DNA of 64,000 nucleotides from Romboutsia faecis (GTDB taxonomy: Bacteria; Bacillota; Clostridia; Peptostreptococcales; Peptostreptococcaceae). The translations under genes and the position numbers were made by a program. Where the stretch lies: positions 372,001-436,000 of the forward strand of contig NZ_JACRWE010000002.1 of assembly GCF_014323405.1 (NCBI RefSeq), written 5' to 3'. This document shows, piece after piece, positions 16,834-27,700 of this stretch. Position 1 is the first letter of the stretch, and each line of letters begins with the position of its first letter. Below the pieces are notes generated by a model. The model saw nothing but the letters and a program-made list of their open reading frames with translations. It searched no databases and was not told where the DNA came from.

Positions 16834-17481
16834 ATGAAAGAATATATTAGAGAACCGATAAATGGATTTACACATTTAGGAGGTGCGATTCTTTCCTTTG
16901 TTGGTTTGCTAGCATTAGTTATTAAAACTACATTAACAAGCCCTTTTGTTGTAGACATAGCTGCAGTAATTATATTTGGAATTAGCTTAATGTTACTTTA
17001 TAGTGCATCCGCTACGTATCATTTAGTAATTGCATCTGAAAAAATAATCGCATTTTTAAGAAAAATAGATCATTCCATGATTTTTATTCTTATAGCAGGT
17101 TCTTATACTCCTTTTTGTTTGATAGGATTAAAGGGAGTTTATGGAGGGGTAGCTTTTAGCATAGTAGCTACAATAGCTGTATGTGGTGTATTATTTAAGA
17201 TGGTTTGGTTCAAATGTCCTAGGTGGATATCTACATCTATCTACATAGGAATGGGATGGATATCTATATTTTTAATAAAACCACTTTTATATTCTATACC
17301 ATTTGAAGGAGTATTACTATTGGTATTAGGAGGAATATTCTATACTATAGGAGCTATAATATATGGAATTAAACCAGAATCACTTAAGTTTAAAAGTCTA
17401 GGGTTTCATGAAATATTTCATATTTTTATACTATTAGGAAGCCTTTGTCACTTTTTTTCTGTATATGAATATGTCATATAA
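16834..17481 (+). CDS. trhA: Hemolysin III/TrhA (PAQR-type) membrane protein
   Basis: A 215-residue, seven-helix membrane protein of the hemolysin III/PAQR family. Family residues are present: the N-terminal EPINGFTH, the SATYHL segment after helix 2 (S..H zinc-site type), RKIDHSMIFILIAGSYTP, and the C-terminal GFHEIFHIFIL histidines. Bacterial relatives affect membrane lipid homeostasis; the original haemolysin label is historical. AGGAGG precedes ATG. Single gene behind a strong promoter with an operator-like palindrome at the start point. Confidence 0.9.
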   Translation: MKEYIREPINGFTHLGGAILSFVGLLALVIKTTLTSPFVVDIAAVIIFGISLMLLYSASATYHLVIASEKIIAFLRKIDHSMIFILIAGSYTPFCLIGLKGVYGGVAFSIVATIAVCGVLFKMVWFKCPRWISTSIYIGMGWISIFLIKPLLYSIPFEGVLLLVLGGIFYTIGAIIYGIKPESLKFKSLGFHEIFHIFILLGSLCHFFSVYEYVI

Positions 17482-17605
17482 AATATTCTAATTTAATTAA
17501 TTTTTATTTGAGTTGCATAACAAATTAAGATACATTGAATTTACAAAGGCAACTTAGAGCAAGCTAATAAATAATGATAATTATGAGTTTACAGGTTAAT
17601 ATAAT

Positions 17606-17660
17606 AGTATATAGTAGTAAGAGGGAGTTGCAAAAACAATTCCCTCTTATACTATATACT
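17606..17660. terminator. Shared terminator between trhA and the YibE/F gene
   Basis: A long imperfect hairpin: arms AGTATATAGTAGTAAGAGGG... (17606-17630) and ...CCCTCTTATACTATATACT (17637-17660) around CAAAAA. It sits between two convergent genes and has only modest T-runs on both sides. Confidence 0.65.
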
Positions 17661-17689
17661 TATTTCAATATTTTAAATTATCTATACAT

Positions 17690-18841
17690 CTAAATAGCTT
17701 TTTTGTATCCAATTAACTCAGATGCAGCAAATGCTGTTATAGGTATAGATAGTATTACAGCTATCCCACCAGATAAGCCTTGAACTATTTCAAGAACAAT
17801 TAAATCTATATTTATCAACTGAATATATGGCATACAATACATAAAGTAAATTATTAATATATTTATACTACTACCAGTAAAAGCTAATATTAAAGTGTTT
17901 GTCATTGTACCCATAATATCTTTACCTATATTCATTCCTGAGATAAACAGCTGTGACTTACTTAAGTTATTATTCACATCTTTTATTTCAAAGATAGAGG
18001 ATGTAATAGACATTGTAGTATCCATTATTGCACCTAGTGAAGAGATTAGGATTCCTGCAAAAAGTAAGTCTTTAACTTTTAAAGAGGTCTTAGTAGATAC
18101 AAACAATAAGTCTTGAACTTCTGCTGTGTTAAAAGTAGAAATATTATTAAATTTACCGAATATATAGGCAATAAGACCTGCAATTATAGTACATAAAATA
18201 CAGCTTAAGCTTGCTACAAAGGTTTTTTTAGTTACTCCATTTAGAGAAATCATTGTTACCATAGTTGATAAAATAACAATGATAATTGACGAAGCAATAG
18301 GATTTATACCTCTAATAATTAATGGTATAAATACAAAGAAAATACAAATCATTGTAAATACTAGCGAAAATAAAGATTTTGCTCCCTTTAATTTTCCTAA
18401 AAATAAAACAACAAATATAAATATAAATAGAAGTATGTAAATTGATACTTCACGATTATAATTAACTATTATTGTACTTATAAAGTCATCGTAGCTTGAT
18501 ATTACTAGTTTTGTTCCTACTTTAACGGGCTTGTTGTCAGTTCTGCCAACAAAATTAATAGTGGAAACTATTTTTCCTTTGTTTTCACCAGTAGTAATTT
18601 TAATTTCTAAGTACTGCTTTCCTATATCAATATAAGGATAATCAGGGTCAGGAGATAAAGTATCAGAAGTAATTTTTGTAACCACTGCTTTTTCATATAC
18701 AATACCTATAGGTGCATCTTCAGGTTGATTAAATTTTAAAGAACTATTAAGAAAATATAATAATATAAAAAAGGATATCATGAAAAAAGTCCATACTATG
18801 TAACTTTTTTTAAAAGTTATTTTTTTATTAGTTTTTTGCAT
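17690..18841 (-). CDS. YibE/F-family membrane protein
   Basis: A 383-residue membrane protein: one N-terminal helix (about 13-30), a small extracellular beta domain (about 40-125) and about seven further helices from residue 130 on. The order (extracellular domain, then helices with LNGVTKKTF and a GAIMDTTMSITSS segment) matches YibE/F family proteins of Firmicutes, which are uncharacterised transporters or membrane factors. Ribosome binding site AAAGG is weak. It lies about 120 bases downstream of the phosphatase gene, with a terminator in between, so separate expression is likely but no clear promoter was found. Confidence 0.85.
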   Translation of the reverse strand: MQKTNKKITFKKSYIVWTFFMISFFILLYFLNSSLKFNQPEDAPIGIVYEKAVVTKITSDTLSPDPDYPYIDIGKQYLEIKITTGENKGKIVSTINFVGRTDNKPVKVGTKLVISSYDDFISTIIVNYNREVSIYILLFIFIFVVLFLGKLKGAKSLFSLVFTMICIFFVFIPLIIRGINPIASSIIIVILSTMVTMISLNGVTKKTFVASLSCILCTIIAGLIAYIFGKFNNISTFNTAEVQDLLFVSTKTSLKVKDLLFAGILISSLGAIMDTTMSITSSIFEIKDVNNNLSKSQLFISGMNIGKDIMGTMTNTLILAFTGSSINILIIYFMYCMPYIQLINIDLIVLEIVQGLSGGIAVILSIPITAFAASELIGYKKAI

Positions 18842-18876
18842 ACGTTTATACCTTTCATATTGATAGTTAAATATTT

Positions 18877-18918
18877 AAAATAAGGCAACCAACTTAGTAA
18901 GTTTATTGCCTTATTTTT
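18877..18918 (-). terminator. Terminator of the secreted phosphatase gene
   Basis: AAAATAAGGCAA (18877-18888) and TTGCCTTATTTT (18906-18917) form a 12-bp stem with a 17-base loop; on the minus strand the right arm ends in a T-rich run. Confidence 0.75.
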
Positions 18919-18963
18919 ATTATGCATATTTTATTTTAATTATAAAATATTAATCTGAATTTT

Positions 18964-20355
18964 TCATTTGTCTTTTGTTACTGAGAAAGAATCGTATAAA
19001 TATTTATCTGTTGTAATAGAATCAATTTCGGTATCATACTTCATCATGTAAGTATTTACACTTAAATCATTTTCAGAAACCTCGAACTCAACTATTACTT
19101 GTTCTTTTTTTACATCACTTCCTGTATCTGCAGAGTTTACATCTAAGAAAGAGTATCCTGGAGCAAGTGGGTCATTAGCTCCAACTGTATAGTTCTTTTT
19201 AGAGTACCACTTTAAAGCACCAGCGTGACCACCTACCATGTATAGTGGAGCATTTTTTGGATTTATAATAGAACCATTTTCATCAGATGCAGGGTTAGCA
19301 TTATATCCATTAGAAGTTACAAATCCTCTTGAGTACACATGGTCATGACCTTGCATTACGACATCGACATCGAGTTCTGCAAAGGTTGGAGCCCAGTATT
19401 GTCTAGCTTCAATAACATCTGAATCAGTGATATGAGACGCTCCCGTATATAAAGATTTATGAAATCCTACAAAAGTCCATTGATCTCTTTTTTTAGCCTC
19501 ATTAACAGCATTAGTTAAATATTCTTTTTGATATGCTCTTGCATTAGCATCATATCTAGCAGTTTCTAAGTTGAGCATTATAAATGTAGCTGGACCATAA
19601 TCATATGAATAAACTATACTTCCAGATTCTGCTGGTGCATTAATATGTCTAGTTAGAGTGTTATTATCATGGTTTCCTTGTACTGCACTTATTAATATAC
19701 TTCCTAGTAAATCTTGTCCAGCATTAGGAAAGGCACCTTCGTTATTAAATACTAATTCCCATTGAGTTTCGTTAGTAGCTTTATCAGTTATATCTCCTGC
19801 AAGATAAAGGAAGTCTAGATCTTTACTTAATTGGGAAAAAGTTGCTCCTGCAGCCTTAGCATTATTTTCATTTGAAACTTGGGTATCTGATAAGAATGCA
19901 AATTTAAAACTATTCTTACTTCCTTTTGCTGGAGCTGTTTTGAAGCTACCTCTGTATATGTTATCTCCCGAACCCACTGTATATTCATATTTTGTATTAG
20001 GGTCTAGATTACTTACAACAATACTATGGAAATATTTATTAGCATTGCCTATAGTATTTTCACCATTTGCTATTATCTTTTTGTTATCTCCAACCTTATT
20101 TAATACAACCTTAGTTTCTAATTCACCAGCTATAGTTGTATATGAAATATTTACTTGAGTAGATGTATCATATCCCATATGAACATTTACTTGTTGGGGT
20201 GTTTTACTTTTTAAATTGTTCGTCTCTGTTGTTTTAGGAATTTTAATGGATTCTTGTGAAGTTTTGTTTACGTTAGTTGATTGATAGGATAAAGATGTTG
20301 ATGTAATTATTGCGATGACTAAAATACTACTAATAATTTTCTTTGGTACTTTCAT
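18964..20355 (-). CDS. Secreted purple-acid-phosphatase-like metallophosphoesterase
   Basis: A 463-residue exported protein: signal peptide (about 1-24, KKIISSILVIAIITSTSLSY), a fibronectin III-like N-terminal domain (about 54-143) and a calcineurin-like phosphoesterase domain. Metal-binding motifs appear in order: FLSDTQ, GDITD, GNHDN, GFHKSLY and GHDHVYSR. This layout is that of bacterial purple acid phosphatases, which hydrolyse phosphate esters outside the cell. AGGGGGCTGAAAA precedes ATG. The DTQ in place of D-x-H in motif 1 is usual in this subgroup. Substrate unknown; possibly phosphate scavenging. No PHO-type box was identified. Confidence 0.88.
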   Translation of the reverse strand: MKVPKKIISSILVIAIITSTSLSYQSTNVNKTSQESIKIPKTTETNNLKSKTPQQVNVHMGYDTSTQVNISYTTIAGELETKVVLNKVGDNKKIIANGENTIGNANKYFHSIVVSNLDPNTKYEYTVGSGDNIYRGSFKTAPAKGSKNSFKFAFLSDTQVSNENNAKAAGATFSQLSKDLDFLYLAGDITDKATNETQWELVFNNEGAFPNAGQDLLGSILISAVQGNHDNNTLTRHINAPAESGSIVYSYDYGPATFIMLNLETARYDANARAYQKEYLTNAVNEAKKRDQWTFVGFHKSLYTGASHITDSDVIEARQYWAPTFAELDVDVVMQGHDHVYSRGFVTSNGYNANPASDENGSIINPKNAPLYMVGGHAGALKWYSKKNYTVGANDPLAPGYSFLDVNSADTGSDVKKEQVIVEFEVSENDLSVNTYMMKYDTEIDSITTDKYLYDSFSVTKDK

Positions 20356-20863
20356 TTTTCAGCCCCCTAGATAGTTATTGTTTTAAATTATTATTCCCTA
20401 AAAAAATATAAGTATGATTTTATATTTATCCTAGATTTAGATAAAAGTAACTTACGAGATAAATCTCATCACTAGGGGTCGTTAATATGAAGTTATTATA
20501 AAGTTAGATAATGGTTAATTAAAAATAATTACGTATGAGGTTCTAGTTGTAGTTAGAACATATATTAAAAAATATCTTATAATATATATTATGTTTACAA
20601 ATATAGTAAAATATAGTAAAATTAAATAGAATTATGAAATTATACATATCAAAAATAATTTAATAGTGAAATTTTAAATTATATTAATAAAATCAAATCG
20701 AACAAATCAAGTTTTAAATCTTCTAGATAAAATCTAGGATTGTAATCAAAATAGGTACAATTAATTTCAACAAGTCTTAGTATCAGAATTAATTTAAATA
20801 TATTAAAGAAAAATAATATAAAATACAACTGAGTTATTAGCATTAATAGTGGGGATTGGGAAA
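20356..20863. other. AT-rich intergenic stretch
   Basis: About 500 bases with no convincing gene, between two divergently transcribed exported proteins. It contains a short perfect palindrome GAGATAAATCTC (20456-20467) and a tandem 10-base repeat ATATAGTAAA (20601-20620). Promoters for both neighbours must lie here but I could not pick a clear pair. Confidence 0.5.
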
Positions 20864-20932
20864 ATGTTTGCAGAAGTTGTAGTTAGTTTAATTATCATAG
20901 GGAGTAGATTATATGAGATGTACAAGAGATAA
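20864..20932 (+). CDS. Possible 22-codon hydrophobic leader peptide
   Basis: ATG 20864 behind GGGGATTGGGAAA opens a 22-residue frame, MFAEVVVSLIIIGSRLYEMY and two more residues, ending at TAA 20930-20932, which overlaps the start of the foldase-like gene by 20 bases in another frame. It reads as one membrane helix with a basic end. It could be a translationally coupled leader, a tiny membrane protein or chance. The only evidence is the ribosome binding site and the overlap. Confidence 0.25.
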   Translation: MFAEVVVSLIIIGSRLYEMYKR

Positions 20933-21686
20933 AAGGGTGTTACTAATATTAACTAGTGCATTAATATTAATTGTGTCGTTAATATTTATAGTGTCGAAAT
21001 TAAATAAAAATGATAGCATAGTGCTTTATGTTAATGAAGAGCCTGTATATGAAGAAGAGTTACTAAATAGTATAAAATATTTATCTTCATCTGTAAGAAA
21101 TGAAATTATGAGAACTTATAAAATAGAATCAGATGAATTTTCGTGGGATAAAGAAATATTAGAGAATCAAACAGCTGGTGATATCTTAAAAAATAAAGCT
21201 ATAGAAAAAAGTACATATGAGAAACTGTTGCAAATAAAAGCAAAGGAATATAGATTAATAAATAATATTGATTATAAATCTATAAAAGAAGAATTGGATA
21301 AAGAAAATAAAAGTCGTATAGAAGATAAGAGCAACAATAAAATTGTATATGGAACTACTATATTTGATTTCAGTGAATATTACCAATATATAAACACTAA
21401 CTTAAGTATACAGTTAAGAAAAGTTTTAACTGATAATAAAACTTTAGAAATATCAGATAAAGAACTTGAGTTAGTTTATGAAAATAATAAGGAAATGTTT
21501 CAATCTGAAAATGATGAAACAGGGAAGCTAGAATTATTACCTTTTGAAATGGTAAAATCTAGCGTTATGGATATGGGGTTAAATGAAAAATTTAATCAAT
21601 ATATGAATAAGGAAGCTAAAAAAGCTTCTGTAAAATTTAAAGATGAAAGGAGACTAGATGATCTATTAAAGAATGGTTTAACTTAA
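20913..21686 (+). CDS. Membrane-anchored SurA/PrsA-like foldase-type protein
   Basis: A 257-residue protein with an N-terminal membrane helix (about 9-29) and an extracellular helical part. The segment after the helix (VLYVNEEPVYEEELLNSI) has the N-V-N-E-x-P-V-x-x-x-E start typical of SurA-N/peptidyl-prolyl isomerase chaperone domains, but no catalytic parvulin domain is evident, so this is a chaperone-like call only. GGGAG lies nine bases before ATG. It sits 76 bases in front of the 2054-residue secreted protein, which makes a role in folding or exporting that protein a reasonable inference. Confidence 0.6.
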   Translation: MRCTRDKRVLLILTSALILIVSLIFIVSKLNKNDSIVLYVNEEPVYEEELLNSIKYLSSSVRNEIMRTYKIESDEFSWDKEILENQTAGDILKNKAIEKSTYEKLLQIKAKEYRLINNIDYKSIKEELDKENKSRIEDKSNNKIVYGTTIFDFSEYYQYINTNLSIQLRKVLTDNKTLEISDKELELVYENNKEMFQSENDETGKLELLPFEMVKSSVMDMGLNEKFNQYMNKEAKKASVKFKDERRLDDLLKNGLT

Positions 21687-21762
21687 TTTAATTAATAGTT
21701 TGTTTTAGGTATGTTTTGTTTTGTTTTGAATATTTTTATAATTATAAAGATAGGAGAAACAT

Positions 21763-24700
21763 ATGGGGAGAAATAATGTATTTTGTAAAAAAATTATTAG
21801 TTCAGTATTAGCAGCAGCTATGATTATGTCTAATGGACCAATTACTAAGTCATTTGCTGATGAGAACTATGAAAACTTGAATAATATAGCAATAGCATCA
21901 AATGAATATAAGATAGGTATAGGAACAGCTTATTATGTTGATAGTGTAAATGGTAGCGATAGTAACCTAGGTACATCAGAGGATGCACCTTTTAAGAGTT
22001 TAAAAAAAGTAAATGAAATTAACTTAAATCCAGGAGATTCTATATTACTTAAAAAAGGTAGTATTTTTGATGATCAACAATTAACACCAAGAGGTCGCGG
22101 TACAGAAGAGAGCCATATTTTAATTAGCAGTTATGGAGATGGCGACAAGATGCCAGTAATAAATGCTAATCGTAAATTCCTAGAAGCTGTTTTAATTGAA
22201 AATATGGAATATGTTGATATTACAGGAATAGAAGTTACAAATGATGATGCATTTAACTTAACTGATAAAGCAGATGATCCAAATAATAATAGAAATAACT
22301 GGGATAGGCGTCTAGGGATACATGTAGCGATAAATGAAAAAGCTGAGGATACTTTTGATAAAAATTCTAATCGTGCATGGAAAGGCATCAACATAGATGG
22401 ATGTTATATACATGATGTAGATGGAGATGAAAATCGTAATACAAATAAATTAAGTGGTGGTATTGGTGTAGAAATTAAATTTACACAATCAACTACTAAT
22501 TTCCCATACTATGATGGAGTAACAATTCAAAATAATAGAATACACAAAGTTGATCGTACTGCAATCAAGGGTGTTAGATTAACAGAACTTGGAGAAGTTG
22601 GTGAAGATCAAGGTGGAGATCATATACGTTATGCTAATATACGTAGAAAAGATAACAATCAAGTTTCACTAAACTACGTTGTCAAGAATAATAATTTATC
22701 AGACATTGGTGGAGATGGTATATTAGTTGACTCAACGAAAGGAGCTTTAATTGAGCACAACTTATTATATAATCACACAATGAGAGGTACAGGTGCTAAT
22801 GCAGGTATCTGGAGCTGGAATACTTTTGATACTCTATTTAGATATAATGAGTCTTATGGTGGACCATTATACAATCAAGATGGATGTTCTTATGACAGTG
22901 ATTATAACAGTGCAGGAACTATATTTGAATATAATTATAGCCACGATACACCAATGGGATTCATGCTTCTTATGGGTGGAAATGATACAGATATTGTAAG
23001 ATATAATATAAGTCAAAATGATGGTTTAGCATTTAGACATATAGCTGGTAATAGTAATACACCAAGTTATATTTATAATAATGTATTTTATTATGATGGA
23101 GCTGATTGGCAATTTATTCATAATAATAATCCTGATGGAACTAATGAAGATAGTTTAAAAACAAATTGGCAGTGGTTTAACAATATATATTACAACTACA
23201 GTAAAGATGTTCCAACTAACTGGAAGAAAACAAAATGGTCAGATGCTTTAAATATAGCAGGTGAAATGGTTTATGAAGCATCTGGAAAAAGCGGAGAAAA
23301 TGAACCTCCAAATGTAATTAAAGCAGATCCTAAGTTTGTTAATCCAGGTGGTGGAGAAACTAATAATTGGGATACATTAAAAGCATATCAAGTAAAGAGT
23401 GACTCACCTGCTATAGGTAAAGGAGAATATGTTAATGTAGTTCCAAAGGCATCATCTGCTAATAATGGGTTCTGGGACTCAAAGTCAGATAGAAATATAT
23501 ATGAAGATTTTTATGGGAATAAATTATATCAAGGAGCACCAGATATAGGTGTACATGAATCAGAGACTAGTTCTTTAGATTTTGATATAGAAAAAAATGC
23601 TTCTTATCGAATTATGAATGATGATGATAGACTTTATTTAGAAAATACAGAAGGCAAAGATATAGGATTTTCTCAAAATACAGATGATAATCAGGATTTT
23701 ACATTTGTAGGAACTAAAGATGGATTTAAGATACGTATTTGGAATACAGAAGATAATACTTATTTATATTTAAATAGTGAAGGAAAATTATCAGAAGCTG
23801 ATGATACTATTTGGCAAGTTGAGGATTTAAAAACAGGCTTATATCATTTAAAAGCAAACAATAAGTATTTAACAAAGAAAGAGAATAATATTGTAATGTC
23901 AGAACTTTCAAATATGGAAAGCCAAAAATGGAGTCTACAATTAGTTTCTCAATCATCGTCTTTTAACTCAGGTGGAGAAGAAGTTGAAGGATATTCAAAA
24001 GATCAAGAGGTTAATGTTAATAATAAACAATCTGGATATTATGGAGAAGTTTCAAAGTTAAGTAAAAAAATGTCTAGGTTAAGTAAAAAAGTGTTTAGTG
24101 AAGATGTAAATAATACTGCACTTACAGGAAGTGAATTTGGTTATAAATTCTTTGTAGAAAAAGGAAACTACAATATCAAGTTAAACTTTGCAGAATTAGA
24201 AAAAGTAGAAAATAGAACGTTTGATATATTAGTTAATGGAAATCCATATAAAGAAGGATATGTTTTAAATTCAAATGAAAAGATTGAAGAAATAGGTCAA
24301 GTATACCCTGAAAATGGAGTTATAGATGTGAAGTTAGTTTCAGCTTACAACACTGATGGTATTGAAACAAAACCTATTTTAAACGGAATATCTTTAACTA
24401 AAAATGCAATGTCTGAAGTTAATATGCGTATAAATGCTGGTGGAGAAAGCTTTGATGGATTATATGCTGATGCACAATATCCAACAAAAGGAAGTGGATA
24501 TTATGGTGAAAGTACTGAAGTCTTAGGAAATTTTGATACACTTCCAAATCCAGATGCAGGTATGGGAACTGTATTAAAAACAGGTAGAGAAGGAGAAAAC
24601 TTTGGATATAAATTTAAAGTTCAACCTGGTCAATATCGTATAAAAATGTATTTCAATGAAGGGACAATAGATGGACAATCAAAAGATCATACTTTTAATA

Positions 24701-27700
24701 TAAAAGTTAATGGAGAAGTAGTAAAAGAAAACTTTAATATTAAAAATGCTGCTGGTGGAGCAAATAAAGGCGTAGATATAACATTAAATGCAGTACCTAA
24801 AGATGGAGTTTTAGATATAGGATTTGAGGGTGTAAATGGTGATAAAGCTATGGTAAATGCAATAATAGTAGAACCATATACTCAATCATCAGAAGAAAAT
24901 CTGGCAAAAAATAAAGATGTAGTAGCAAGTTCAGAGGAAAACGAAAGCAAAGCAGCTTCAAATGCAGTTGATGGAAGTAATGCAACTCGTTGGGGAAGTA
25001 ATCCGTCAGATAATGAATGGATTTATGTAGATTTAGAGCAACTATATAGTATTAATAAAGTTGTTGTAGATTGGACACCAGGAGCTTATGCAACACAATA
25101 TAGAATTGAAGTTTCAGAAGATGGAGAGAAATGGAATACTGTTAAGACTATTTCTGATGCATTACCAGGTCTTAATTCAACTGATTTAGAGTCAGAAGTA
25201 GCTCGTTATGTAAGAATATCTGGAGAAGAAAGGAATGACACTTGGGGAATTTCTTTAACTGAATTAGAAGTCTATGGTACAGAAGTTCGTGGTGATGCTG
25301 AAACAGTTGTGAAAACAACAGAAGAAAAAGATGGTAACCATACTTTATCAGTAGGAACTCAAAATATTTATAAACGTTATAAGTCTATGGAAGTTGAATT
25401 ATCTTATAATCCAAAATTAGTAGATTATGTAGGTAATGAAACTCATAATAGTGAGTTAGTGGCTCTTGTTGGAGATATATCAAAAGAAGAAATAAGTGAG
25501 ACAAATCATATATTAAAATATAGATTTAGTATAAAGAAAGCTGATGAGTTAACTGAATATAAGGAGATATTAAATACAGTATTTAAGCCGAAAGGTCAAA
25601 CTCGTGCTGCGATAGATACGACAGTTTCGTTAACTAATGTAGCAGGGCATATAACAAAGTTAAATACTGTAAAAGCATATGTTCCACAAAAAGTTTCTAT
25701 GGATGATATGAAAGCTTTAATAGCAGAAGCTACTAAAGTACATAATAATGCTGAAGTTGGTATAAAGCCAGGTCAATATACACAAGAATCAAAAGATAAA
25801 TTACAAAGTGCTATAAGAAGTGCTCAAGCTGTTACAGACGAAACTTTACAAGAAGATAGACAAAAAGAATATGCTTCATTAGAAGAAGCTTTAAATGAGT
25901 TTAAGGAATCTGTTAAAGTAGCACAATTCGTAAACTATCATAAAGATTACATGGTTAGTAAAGAGGCAAATTACTCAGCTGGTTCAGTGAATATTTCAAA
26001 TGGAAAATTACAACTAGGATTAGGAGCTAATTCATCTGCAACAGATAATGATGCACCTGGATTAAAAGAAGGATACTTATATACAAGATTTTCTGTAGAT
26101 AATACTTCTGACCAGACATTGTTTAGAATCAAGAACCAATCGGGTTCTGGAATAAGAATAGGATATGATGAAGGAGCAAACTCTTGGTTTTATGATTCAG
26201 CCAAAGAAGGTTATGGATATTTTGGTGGAGAACATTTAAGAGCTAATGAAGAATATGAAATGATTTTAGAGTATAGATTAAACGATTCTAATAAATATGA
26301 TTTAACTCTATTTATTAATGGGGAAAAGTTAAATACTATTAAAAATCTTGGATATGATGCTGTTGATGGTGTATTGACAATTGAAACAAGAAGAGATGCA
26401 AAAACATTTAATATAAGTGAAGTATATGTGACAAATGGAGAAAAATTAAACATAAATGTAACAGCGGGAGAAGGTGGGCAAGTTAGCCAGACAGGTGAAG
26501 TAGTTACTTTTGCAGAAGCGGATAAGACTTTCTTCATAACGCCAGAAGAAGGATACGAAGTAGATAAGGTACTAGTGGACGGAAAAGAAGTCAAAATAAA
26601 TAATAATAAATTTACTTTTGAATATTTACAAAATAACCATACTTTAAATGTAACATTCAAAGAAGTTGTTGAAAAACCAGAAGTAAATAAAGATGTATTA
26701 TTTACTATAATTGAATCAGGAAATAATTTAGTGAAAGAAGACCAAGAAGTAGAAGGTGGAAAATATACAGAGGAAAGTATATCTAAATTAAAAGAAGCTT
26801 TAAGCAGGGGTCAAAAAGTATTAGACAAAGAAAATGTAACACAAGAAGAAGTAAACTCATTAGTAAAAGAAATACAATATGCAATAGATAACTTAGAGTT
26901 AAGAGAGTTTGTACCACCAGTAGTAGTAGACAAAGATATTCTAATTAATATAGTAGAACTAGGAAAGAATATAGAAAATGAAGATGAAGAAGTAGAAGGT
27001 GGAAAATATACAGAGGAAAGTATATCTAAATTAAAAGAAGCTTTGAGCAAGGGTCAAAAAGTATTAGACAAAGAAAATTCAACACAAGAAGAAGTAAATG
27101 CATCAGTAAAAGAAATACAAGATGCAATAGATGGTTTAGAGTTAAAAGAAGTTTCATCACCAGTAGTAGATAAAGATGTGCTAGAAAATATAGTAGAACT
27201 CGGAACTAATCTAGTAAAAGAAGACGAAGAAGTAGAAGGTGGAAAATATACTGAGGAAAGTATATCAAAGTTAAAAGAAGCTTTAAGCAGGGGTCAAAAA
27301 GTATTGGGCAAAGAAGATGCAACACAAGAAGAAGTGAACGCATTAGTAAAAGAAATACAATATGTAATAAGTAACTTAGAACTAAAAGAAGTTGAACCGC
27401 CAGTAGTAGATGAAGTAAACAAAGATATATTATCTACTATATTATCAGCAGGTAATAGAATAGTAAAAGAAGATGAAGAAGTTGAAGGTGGAAAATATAC
27501 CGAGAAAAGTATATCGAAACTAAAAGAAGCTTTAGATAAAGGCTTAAAAGTATTAGAAAATGAAGATGCAACACAAGAAGAAGTAAATGAATTGATAAAA
27601 GAAATACAAGATGCAATAGAAGGTTTAGAGTTAGCTGCATCACCAGAAGAACCTAGTAAACCAGAAGAGCCTAGTAAACCAGAAGAACCTAGTAAACCAG

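Noticed and set aside
20456..20467. Short palindrome GAGATAAATCTC as an operator
   Set aside because: Only five base pairs per arm and no promoter element could be placed beside it; too weak to annotate as a site.
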